Assembly: GCA_009617715.1 (NCBI GenBank) | Contig: VTFK01000003.1 | Coordinates: 2,480,001-2,544,000, forward strand | Length of the DNA stretch: 64,000 nucleotides | Reading direction: 5' to 3' | Origin: Plectrocnemia conspersa | Taxonomy: Eukaryota > Arthropoda > Insecta > Trichoptera > Polycentropodidae | In this document: piece after piece, positions 24,801-36,700 of the stretch | Position numbering within the stretch: position 1 is the first letter of the stretch | Layout of the letters: the number at the start of each line of letters is the position of its first letter | The notes under the pieces: generated by a model | Databases searched by the model: none | Told to the model about the DNA's origin: nothing | The model's input: the letters and a program-made list of their open reading frames with translations, nothing else | Position numbers and translations under genes: made by a program

Positions 24801-26017
24801 CATGCTACATAATTAAAATATTAGTTACATACATGGCGGTTTAACTTTGTGAAACGCCATATTAAATTGAAATTTAGGATGAAATTACTATGAAATTGCA
24901 ATGTTTCATTATTTTTCCAATAATATATATAAACATGATTAAAACTATTAAATATTTTTCATATGAAATTAAGTGAATATAATTGGTACCTGTAATCGAA
25001 AAATATTTAAGTGAACATTAAAAATTTATAATCAATGAAAAAAAAAAACCTTTAATGTCTTGCATGTATTATCAACATTTAACAGCCTTAAATGTTGATA
25101 ATACATGCTTGCGAATTTTGCGAAAAAGGAATCAAAAGTTAGAACTCCACAGAGGTATCTATTTTGAGAAGTACCATTTATTAGTGAACAATTAAAGACT
25201 GTATTTACGTCATCGTCAATTTTTTTTAATAGAAGTGTAAAAAAGGAGAGTTATATACTTTATATATTTTATATTAAACAAATAAAAGATTTGATTAGCC
25301 CAATTTTTGTCACAAAACTATTATAAGCTAATTGATAATATTGCATACGCAATGTGATAATATAATATCAGTTTCTAATAAATAAATCGTTCATTTCAGC
25401 AATAAGGTGACGGGACTGTGTTATTCTGGAGGTGCTAAAAAATTAATATCGGCAAGCGCAGACGGTTCAATTGGATGCTGGGACATGGCAGCTTCTCGTA
25501 AAGAGACTCCCGCATGGCAAGAAGCCGATACATGCAACTTGTGCCATAAGCCGTTCTTTTGGAACATACGGGCTATGATGGACCAGAGACAATTAGGTAA
25601 GATCATAAAATTATACATAATTTTATAGTTCTGTTAATAACACTGATTTACTTTCTGCAGGTTTACGTCAACATCATTGCCGTTGGTGCGGAGTAGCCGT
25701 TTGCGACGCTTGCTCGCCGAATAGATTGCCTTTGCCAATCATGGGCTTTGAATTCCCTCAAAGAATTTGTACCACTTGTTACAACATTTTAAAAGATGAA
25801 CCGTGAGTGTTTTTATAATGTATATTGAACACGAATCGATTTCAATATTATTATTTTTCATTTCAGCCGAGAATCGCTAGCATCTTTTCACGATATGAAG
25901 CACAATGTTGTCCACATGCATCTCGACGAATCTACAGGACGATTGTGCACTACCGGTCATGACCGTGTCATTAAAATTTGGGATATATCGCCACTCTTAG
26001 CTTCCAATATCAACTAA
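21832..26017 (+). CDS. WDFY2: WD repeat and FYVE domain protein 2
   Basis: Endosomal PI3P-binding adaptor; in mammals it marks early endosomes and scaffolds Akt signalling. Eight exons: 21832–21983, 22047–22227, 23693–23859, 23932–24045, 24229–24354, 25400–25596, 25661–25802, 25867–26017 (stop 26015–26017). All phases join cleanly into 409 residues (human protein 400). WD40 blades run from about residue 20 to 280 (for example [38 protein letters not shown]). The FYVE finger is inserted at about 290–357, with CNLC, the PI3P motif RQHHCR (315–320), CRWCG, CDAC and RICTTC. A last blade ([20 protein letters not shown]) follows, closing the propeller after the FYVE insert exactly as in WDFY1/2. 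Intron 1 is only 63 nt. Intron 5 carries a family-B repeat and a perfect hairpin. The N-terminus is GC-rich and slightly longer than in mammals. Confidence 0.96.
24535..24690 (+). repeat. Dispersed repeat family B, copy 2
   Basis: In WDFY2 intron 5. Shares GAGAGTTATTCATAAGATGT, TCACTGTTCT and CTGTCAAACAGTAATGCGCA with the copy at 1158–1292 on the same strand. Confidence 0.6.
25062..25108. repeat. Perfect 21-bp hairpin in WDFY2 intron 5
   Basis: The left arm 25062–25082 (starting GCATGTATTATCAACA) and the right arm 25088–25108 are exact reverse complements, separated by a 5-nt loop (CAGCC). Possible terminal-repeat remnant of a small transposon. Confidence 0.75.
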
Positions 26018-27703
26018 TATCAGATTAAAAGTTAATATTGTTAATATATTTTGTATACATATGTTGAAACTGTTCGCATACGTTTTCGATTTATTTGTTT
26101 CAATTGAAAACTTGGGGGGGAGGAATGGAAAAACGTACGACTATCATCATTTTCCATATTTTGCAATAATACAGAGTTCAAAGATACGGATTTATATTTA
26201 AAAAAATGGTCTTACTCTCATTTCCCCCTGTGACTTTCAATTATATCTTTATTAAAAAATTGTATTGAAAAAAGCAAGCTTTAGTTATTGTATCGGATAT
26301 TATGTACAAAATTTGAATTCAGATTCAGTTTGTTAACGGTACGTAATCTTGAATGTAACAAGACTGTTCATTATTATATAAATTTATATAATGATATACA
26401 TACATATATATGAAATTATAAAGAAATTATATGTTGAAAAGTAACATAATGTAAATTGTGAATAATAAACACCTTCTAAAATCTGACATCGGCATCTTAA
26501 CAAAATACAAATCTGAACTTGACAGATTATGCTTTTGTAATAATTGTTGATTTTTCGACAATAATCGTTTATAATGATCTGATATTCTCAACTAGTCAAT
26601 CATTGTGTGATCACTAAATCTATATCTACATTCCAAAAATAATAAAACACATTTGACGACTGGAAGCTTTGTAAAGTGTAAATATATATAAAGAAATAAT
26701 TAAGTTTATGATGTTTGTTTTTCGGTCCAAAGCTATCATTTTCTTTTGAATATGTTGAACTAAATCAACAATAGATGATTGAATACGAATGTTTATTTTA
26801 GATTAGTAATGTTTCAAATGTATTGGTGCTGTAAGAGCAGTGTGCATTGATTTATTTAAAATATATGTAGTAAACATGTAAGACTATTTGCCAATGTCTC
26901 GTTCTCTCGACAGATTATAGAAATATGCAAATAGTTTGATTATTTAAATAAAATAGTTGTACAGCTGCCACTGGTTCAGATCCAAAATGTAATCATCTTG
27001 TATATAATCTGGCAACGTTTTGAAATTGTTAAAACACCATTTAAAATTTATTCGGAATTGATAACATTAAATAAAGATGTTCTTATCGTTTCCGATTAAT
27101 ATACGAGTTTCGTCCGTTTTCTGTATAGAATAGCATATTGATAATATATATTTTTCATTAATCAAAATTTAGATATTTTTTTCCTAGTCTTTTTGCCATT
27201 CTTTTCTGTATCATTCAATATAAATATGCACATTGAAAGCTTTAATTCTTTTAGTTTGACTGAGCAAATATATATCAATATTTTTTTAATATAAATTGCA
27301 TTTAAGGATTATATGCTTGCTTTATGTTATTAAATTTTATTACTTATACTAAGAATATAAATTCATCTCATACGTATAATTGTTTTATTTATAAGCTAAA
27401 ATTTTACATAGTAATTACTCATATAAACATATTGAACACATTGTGTCTTACCAATGATCGACATTATCAATACAATTCTATCACTAAGTAAATAAAGTTT
27501 GAACACAAATTATTTTCTAAGCACTTAATCATATTAAATATGTTGATGAAAATGATACAATTTTAGGAACGCTTTCGCTTATGCTACGTAATAAATATTT
27601 CTTAAAATATAGTAAATCGCTTCTATTCAACCATTGTCCAATTTCTATGCTGACTAGAGTTGATCTATGAACTTCGAGGTATTTTATATATAATATATGT
27701 AAA
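26018..27703. other. Convergent 3' region between WDFY2 and the CBM14 gene
   Basis: AT-rich 3' UTR and spacer. A plus-strand AATAAA at about 26465 and another near 26640 are candidate WDFY2 poly(A) signals. TTTATT at about 27383 gives a minus-strand signal for the CBM14 gene. No other gene recognised. Confidence 0.45.
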
Positions 27704-30700
27704 TTAAATAGTCTTATTGCAATGATCTTGCGAACATTCATCGGGACATGTGAATACATCGGCTGGGACGCAAAACTGTCCGTTAAACACTTTGCCGCTG
27801 TCGCATTGCAACGTAGACTTTCTTTTATCGATGCAGATGTGATAAGTTCTGCACCGAGACTGCAGATCCAAATAGAATCCGTTCCTCTCACAAGTCACCG
27901 TCTCTATTGAACAATTCTTCTCGATGCACGAATCGATCCCGTTGAAGATCTGATTTATCGGACATGTATATTTTGATGCGACTTTTGCGGAACTACATTG
28001 GAAGTACTGTCTGCATTTCGATCCATCTTGTACGTAAAAACCATCAGATTTATAAGCGCAAGGGTTTCCGTTCTGTCCGACCGGGCATTGATACTCTTTC
28101 GGATTGACACAACCTCTTCCGTTGAATATTTTACTTCCAGAGCATTGCAAAGTGGTGAGTTTCTCGTTGTTATCGCAGAAGTAATACTTCCTACAATTGG
28201 TCTTCGTGTCTTGGTGATAACCATTTGATTTTCCGACGCAATCATTTGAATGATACGGGCAATTGTATTCATCTTTACCGACGCACTTCTCTCCGTTGAA
28301 GACTTGATTGAAATCGCACAAATAGATTATCTTATTGCCGCCTGAACACATGTAATAAGCTCTACATTCTCCATTAGTTTGTTGATAATAACCGTCAGTT
28401 TTAAACTCACAAGAATCTTTCTCTAAACTCGGGCAAGTATAAATTTCTTCTCTAACGCATTCTTCTCCGTTGAACAGATAATTAGGAGAACAAGAAAAAT
28501 TGATACGCTTATCCTTGTTGCAATGATAGTAGTTTTTACAATCAGATCCTTTTGTCCTATCTTGATGATAACCGGAGATCTTCTCACCGCAACCCGACCA
28601 TTGTATAGGTCCTTCACAATGAAACTCGTCATTATTAACACAAGAAGAACCGTTCCAAACTTGAGCTCCTTTACAAGACTCTCTAAACTTAACCTCTTCT
28701 GATGAACAATATAAGAAAGACTTGCAGTCTTTAAAATCTCGATGATGTCCATCAGCTCTATTTATGCAAGGATTATCTCTCACTGTTATAGGACAGTTAT
28801 AGAACGCTTGAGATACACACATCTGTCCATCGAATACAGTTCCTTCTGAACAAGCCGTTCTCAATAAACTACTCCTATTTTGACAATAGAAATACTCTCT
28901 ACATCCAGATGTTAAATCGACATGAAATCCATCATCTAAATTTGAACATTCGTCTATACAAGGCGTTGTTTCTTCAGCTGAACATTTTTGTCCATCAAAT
29001 CTATACGATTCAGGACAGCGCATGGACGCTTGAGTTTCTCCTTCTTTACAGATGATAAAATCTTTACAGCGAGCTCCCGGAGCTGGATACAATCCATCAG
29101 GAAGAGAGGCACATCTATCGCTTCCAGCTATCGGGAATGCCACAGCTGTCGTTCTAGGACTTGGACAATTGCCTGAAACTGGTCCTGGACTTTCGACTGC
29201 AACCAATTCTCCAGCTGAACATATTAGCGATCTTGTACATCCTTGTGTGCTGTCTTGGTATTTGCCATCAGTCTGTCCTGTGCATACAGGTTCGTAGCAA
29301 ACGCCGGCAGATCTGGTGCACTCTTGCTTTCGGAAATCGAACCAAGAGCCTGTAGGACAAGCCAGTTCGAGGCTGACCCCCTTCTCGCATTTGTAGTAGT
29401 AGTGGCATTGCGTTCCGGGAGCTGTGTAGAATTTAGTGTCGTTGGGGTCGCATAAGTGCTGGACGCAAGGGGTCTTGTTCTTGGGAAGACATTGACGAGC
29501 TGCTGCGTTGAATGCTAGGCCTGGAGGACAGGAGTATCGCCCGCTCACAGTGCTACTACGGCATCTGTAGTATTCACGACAACCTGTGGTGTGATTCGCA
29601 ACGAGCCCTTCGCCTAAACAGTCCACTTCTGCTTTGATGGCTTGCGATGTTCCTGAAATGAAAGATAAACACATATGTTATTAATGTTAAGAGTATGCAT
29701 TTTTTGTTGTTAAATACGTACAAGTTATTCTCTATGAGTAACTCAATTTTAAAGAACTTTCAATACCTAATATATACGATATATCTATATTTTAATTAAT
29801 CATTACGATATTCATCCGTGAGATTAGGAAAATCTAGGTAAACCTAATCTGTGATGATCGATTGGAATTATGATTATATAATAATTACTAATTCCGATCT
29901 CCCAGACATGGGATTTGAACCCAGGTCTTTCACGTTAATAGTCTGAGACATACCACTTGTCTATCGTGCTGGTTTTGTGTTAAACGTTTCTGTAATTGGC
30001 GCCGATGGAAATCAGGAAATATTTAAGCAAATTCTTACAAGTATCCGGATGTTATAACCAGATTTTAAACGTGCAGATATTCTCAAACGACTAATATAAT
30101 AATATAATCTATGATTGTTGGGAGATAAGTTTGAATGTTATACGCATTCCGATGGTAGGTTAGCGATCAATATTTTTTTATGAATTAGATAGCTGAACTT
30201 CTCAGTAAAAAACATCACCAGAAAATTAGATGCATTTTATCAAAATATTGTCGTTTTAAATTCTGATTTTAATAAATCTTAACTAGAAAATTATATCTGA
30301 TTCTTAATAGAAACAATATACAACAAATTAAAAATGAGCGTAAATATATCGGAACATCTGCAGTTATGAATCCCTTTCTTTATAGTTTCCAAATCTTAAA
30401 CTGTAAAATAAATCTGTCAATCTGCTTGAACAACTTCAACTATAAATGGAACTCTTTGTTCGTAACTATAAAATGTGAACGAAACAAAATATATGGATTA
30501 AAAATCTGTTATGCCTACTGTAGTACTATTAAAACTGTCTTATTAATTGTATACATTTGAGTTTAGAAAACGTACGGTTTCAGCAATACAATATAGTACA
30601 TAGTTATTTATGTACACCAGTGACTGTGCATGTAGAAGCTGTAGAAGAACCGCTTCTTCAATTTAACTTATATATAACATAGATTTTGTGGTTTTAGTAA

Positions 30701-33700
30701 TATACTTGCCAGTGTATTTGTATGTAATTGCTTTTGGGTATAAACGGAAAAAGGGTAAAAAAAATAGCGCCGACAAAACGTGTTTCTATTTTATATATGT
30801 ATATGCGTTGCACTGTTTTGCCATTTTTTTCTTCCGCTTTTTTGACGCTGCGCCGTTTTGTCGGCGTTAATTTGTCCTGCGCAGTTTTGTTACGGAGCAG
30901 GATAAAACAAAAGGTGTACGCATTAGGTACATTTATGCAGGGATTTGAATCGTCATTTTTTTCAGTTCAATTAAAAAAATTTAAATCAACTTTGGGGCAG
31001 AATAAAAATTAAATATTGGTCAGAATTTTATCAACAGCTTGGTTTTAATTATATTATTCCAGGTCAGAATAAATATCAAATGGTTAGAATAAAAATATTG
31101 GATGATCATGTGAATTAAAAAAATATAACATGTATAAATATAAATGGGCAATAAATTATTTATTTTAAAAATATCTTATAAAATATATCGTTTGGTCAGA
31201 ACCGTGAACATCTCATGAATAACCCTCAATAAATCTGCAACGAATCTATTCGTTTGTATGTAGGACGCGCAGGTATTTAGAGTGACGAACAAAATGGGAA
31301 TAACGACAGAGATTTGTGTTGTTAACAGGAGCTTTTGATTACGCATTTGTCCCGACCAATTTTCAGCGTTACAACAATAACAACACTATACGATAACACT
31401 TTTGCCAACTGAAAAAATGATTCTGACCTTCAGGATTTAATATAAATTCTAACCATTTTATTTGAATAATAAAAAAATGAGCAATTAAATAAATATATCC
31501 ATGTTCAATAAAACATATTTTGGACTGAGCAACATTTTATTTGTGTGCACTAAAACGGATGAGTTGTGCATTAAAATATTAAAAATGAGCATTAAATAAA
31601 TATTATTATACACCGCGCAATATTTTATGTTCAAATTCAAATCTAACCTTAATGAATTAATCTAATATAAGTTCATCAACTTTTCATTAGGTTAGGTTTG
31701 GGTTTAAACAGTAATTGTACGTTTCGCAACTGTTACAGTGAAGTTATATTTTTAATAGTATGAATATAATTCTACTAACTAAACCAGTTAAAATGTATCA
31801 AAAAATTGATTTATAATACCATTGGTATCAATGAAACTGTATTTATTCACTACGCGGAAAATCCGGTACACGTATGTATGTATGTACGTTGTTGATGTGT
31901 AAATGTACCACACCAACGCTCATACACAGATTATTTATTTTAATGCACATATATTTTATAAAATGCGCATTCTATTTTATATACTGCTTATTTAAATTGC
32001 CCTCGTATTCAAATTGCTGTGACATCAATAAGTTAAAATTTTAATGTTATTGTGTCAAAAATGAAACGATAACATTTCTCAATAGTTTGAAAGGAAAATA
32101 TATCATTACAGTAAACTATATTATCTATATATGTAAATAGATAAATAAACTATATTTTATTTTGATTTTTTCCTTATCGTAAAAAAATTCAAGTGATCGG
32201 CAAACAGGCTATCTAAAATGTCTTCTCGACGACATCTTTATTACAAATTATTTACTTATTTAAATCAAAGCTGAATTGTTAATAATAATTCATTTAAATT
32301 ATTAGTAATTGTATATTTAATATTGAGTTTTGCACTTTTTCAACGAGCTTTTCCAAAAGCTTTCTATTTCATTAAACGTTAAACAGTAAAAATATTTTTA
32401 AATAAAATTGTGTGATTTTACTAGATATGTATTATTATATTATATACACTTCTGCATTTATAGTTAATAAATTATAAAAAATGTTCATGTATCATATTGA
32501 TTCTATATGTAATATTATGTAATAATAAATATTTTTTCAGTACATTTTCGTTGAAATCCGATTGCAATCATATTAGCAAAATAATATGACTATATATTTA
32601 AAAACAAAAAAAATGTGCTACTGGTTTTCTAAACATAAAAAAACACATCCTTATTGTTTTGAATCCTAATAAAACCAAAACACAAAGCGATTATAGAATC
32701 GGATGCCATTCTAAGATAAGATCCTGAAAGCCTCCGATCTCCTCTCGTTCGAGCATCTCCGCAGACGTCAAGCTGTGCCGGCGCTTTGAATGAATTTATT
32801 TGGAGGCTGTCGTGGCTCAGTAATTAAATCGTAAACACGTCACTTTAAACGCGAATGCCTTCTTAATAATTCTGATGGCAGCGGGCGCCCAATAAATTTA
32901 TTTGGGTTGATTGCTGGCGCTCTACGGTGTATATACCGTACGTCCGGGTATGTCGGCTAAAGCCTCGGCTCGTGACTTGTCAAAGTTCAAACCCCCGATG
33001 CTGAAACACGAATGCCATTTAGGACCACCAAGGCCGAGAGTGGATTTCTGGGGCCTTCTGATCCGGGAGGATGACCCATTTTTTAGATTCTTGTAATAAT
33101 AATAAAAATAAGTGTTTCTTGTCATGTGTGAAAAAGTTAAATAGGACATACTTTTCACACCTTAGACATTCTTCAAAGTTATTTAGTTATAATTTAATAT
33201 TTAAAAATAAAGTCAAACTGTTTGGAAGTAAGTGATTTTTATATTTTAAAATCAATTTATAAAACATTTATTCATACCTCTATCAGTAGTTAAAATACAT
33301 GGTTTATACACGACATCTATAGTCAATATCAGACACATATTCTACATGGTTTCCTTACTATATATGCAGAAATATAGATCAAATACTAATCTTTAACATC
33401 AGCTTATCAAAATTTTACATTTAAAACCTGAACGTTTTAACAATTATATAATCACTTTCTATTTAATATACCCTATACATAAAATAATAATTTTTAACAT
33501 GTTTTTTTTTTTGTAATGATAAAATACATTTAATTGATACAGATGACGATTGAAGTTAATCGCGAGTAATAAATAATTTTACTTACTCTCACAGTCTACA
33601 TTGGTAAACAATGCAATCACAACAAGCTTCTAATGAAATTGACGCACTAAGCGCGATGAATAAAATATCAGTATTGAGTCATAAACGTCGGCAGGTTGGT

Positions 33701-36700
33701 AGCCCTTTGTCATACTGGATGTTCCTGGCTCAGAGCTCGGTGCGAACCGTGCGTGACAATAGGCATCACAATAGAATTTTAAACCTGCATGAGCGACAAA
33801 ATAAATTGTTTAAAAAAATACAACTTTTAGTTCCTTGTAATTCCACCTTGCAGAAAGGGTTGAGAACAAAAATTTCCCCCGTTTGGCCTTGTATATAAAC
33901 GCTAACAAATAGTTTCTATAAACCAGAAATCAAGAGGATGCCGACAATTTTAACCATCGAAAACTAGAAATGTAATGTCTACAGAAAATAGTTCTTAAAT
34001 TAATTAGAAAAATATTTTATTTTCACCATATTAAGTAGTATCTAGATTTATCATATTTTGTTGTTCAGATTTTATATTATATTTCATACATACCATTTTA
34101 TTTTTATAAGATTTTTCAAATATAATCAATAACAATTAAAAAGATTTTGTAAATTGATAACTTTCACAATATTAACATTTAAATTACACCAATACCTTTT
34201 TATACAAAATTGTTCAAAGCATATCGATTGTAAATAACCCAGTTGTAAAAGTCAGTGGTTTATAATTTATAAAATATTTTACAAATGCTTGGGTTCGAAC
34301 CCTATATGAACCCTAGTGTTTTTCTTTTAATATCGTCTCTGGAAGATCAAAATTAATGATTATTATATAAATTTAATTCCAACAGAGAATTACAGATTAA
34401 GGTTTCCTAGATTTCCCTAGCCTTACGGTAGAATATTATGATGAAGATTCAAAATAAAATCGAGCTAGGTTATGTGTAGTGACATATATTGACTGTAAGT
34501 TGTATTAAAAGTATTTAATTTGTGAAATAAATTTGAATCCCATGTGAACCCTTTTTTATTTAAATTTCTATCACATCTTTTAGATCGGAATTAGTGACTA
34601 TTATATAATTATTATTCTAATTGATCATCATAGATTAGGTTCACCTAAATCCCGATCTCTTGAAGTGACATATATATAAATTGTTAGCTGTAATATTCAT
34701 TTTTGTCACTGATTTAATTAATATTTGTTGATTGTGTTCACCCTGTTGTAACAAATTGGACTAAATCCAATTATATTGCATTAAGATTTACAATAAATAA
34801 AATAATTTAAAAATATTAACCTTGTCTGTAAATTGGATATCTATTGTATAATACACAATTAACTTGAAAAGAGCAACAAAAGCACTGGATTAAAATATTT
34901 TTTTTAATTCATTTGTTATTATAACAACCATAATTATTTTTTGAAACAGAAATACTATGATCATTTACAATCTTAGAAATGCAAATATTTCGTAGTATAA
35001 AAGAGGGAATTTAAAGCATTTTTACACAAAAGTGGAATAAGTCAATTCACTTTCAGAGCATTTTGTGGTCCATATACAGCCATTATAAATTAAGTGTTTT
35101 GCCAATCTCATTGTTTTCTTCATTTCAAAATGTGAATAAATAGCTGCATATATTTTCTCTTGCTACATACAATTTTCCCGTGAAAATCCGTAGAGCGAAA
35201 GGTATTCATCGGGCGGCCGCCATTTGCATAATTAAGCCGAGAAATTACAGAGTAGCGCTCGTGCCCATGTTGATATGTAAACGACGTTGTTGAACAAACG
35301 TTTTGACAAATGGTATGGTAGCCAATTAGCATTATCTTGAATGAATAAAAACAAATAACGAAAATGAAACGGGATGACACCGCGCGCTGCGGCTATCAAC
35401 ATCCTGCTCGCATATAAACGATGGGATCGGATTACGACAGTGACCATGGATTAATCAAATTTTGAGGTAAATTAGCCAAAACATGCTATTATAATTATTG
35501 GTTCATTAAAGCTGGATTTAAGCTTTGATATATTTATGTATAAAAAATGTACCTAATTTATAACATTTATTGAATGTAACTAATTTATTTATTACGTTAC
35601 ATAATTAATAAAATATTATATAAATATTAAAAAACTTATCGAAATCCTACTATAATAATTATTTAACTTTAAAATATTAGTTAACAAAATAAATTTTTTT
35701 TTTTTTAATATTATTTAAAAGCATTGTCACCCTAATATGACTTGTGATAAGTATCAAATATGTGGAATCTGTACGACATATTTGGACACGGAGGAATTTT
35801 TATTATTGCAGAGCTGCGGGAGGCCGAATCGTTGCGCATAAATTACCAATTACTAAAGACAATGAAAGACGAATCGTATGTGAGTTTATTTGTTGTTCGA
35901 AAATAAGTGCCATTTTTAGTAAAAAATATAATAGTACCTATTATATTTTTTTTCATAAAACGTTAGCATTATGCGCCCTAAAACTAAATTTTGACAGAAC
36001 ACGTTACCATTTTTTTTATAAAGAATAATTTAATTTGGTCAAGAAAATAATTTTTGGATTTTATTTTATTATTATTTTTTTAATTTTTGAGTTCAGAATT
36101 TCTTGATTTTCCACACTTAGCGTGCGTTTCAGCGTTTCATAAAATGTCTGGACACTTTCGGAAACACAAAACCTTTCACATCTTTTAATCAAGAATGACA
36201 CTCCTTTTGCACAAAATATACTTTTATCACTGAATGAACTTCGCACCAGGATTAAAAATTACCATTTTTTTATAGAAATAGGTAAACAATTTTGGATCTG
36301 CGTATTATATTTTTTGCGCGTAAATCAGGGAGCTATGTATGAACATGTCAACATAAATTCATTAAAATCTATATTACAACGTGGCTCAATTCTACCAGAA
36401 TTTTATCACATCTCATTTCTCAGTTGAACTAAAAGATGTTTTTTTCCTTGGGTAGTTGTTTATAATATTCATTAATTATGTTTAATAAAAAAAAACGAAC
36501 AAAAAGTCAAAATATTTTTGTTCGTGACCCCACAAGATTTAAGAACAAGTTCCCACAACGCTCTTGTCCTTTCGTTGACTAAATTATCTTTAAGAAGCAC
36601 CTTGTAATTGGTTATTCTGATTTATTTGATACATGCTTACAAAACATATTGTTATGTCCAAAAGATGCTTGCACCAATCACAACGAGAAGCTTCCGCAGG

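Noticed and set aside
29653..29674. Start of the CBM14 protein at the Met at 29674
   Set aside because: Those codons lie in the intron upstream of a clear TTTCAG acceptor; the signal-peptide exon at 43168–43225 joins in phase and supplies a proper start.
29905..29972. Functional tRNA gene
   Set aside because: A and B boxes are present, but no cloverleaf acceptor stem was seen and the sequence continues into the shared SINE body.
31683..31696. TTAGGTTAGG as insect telomeric repeat
   Set aside because: Only two units, inside a dispersed repeat also found at 51686.
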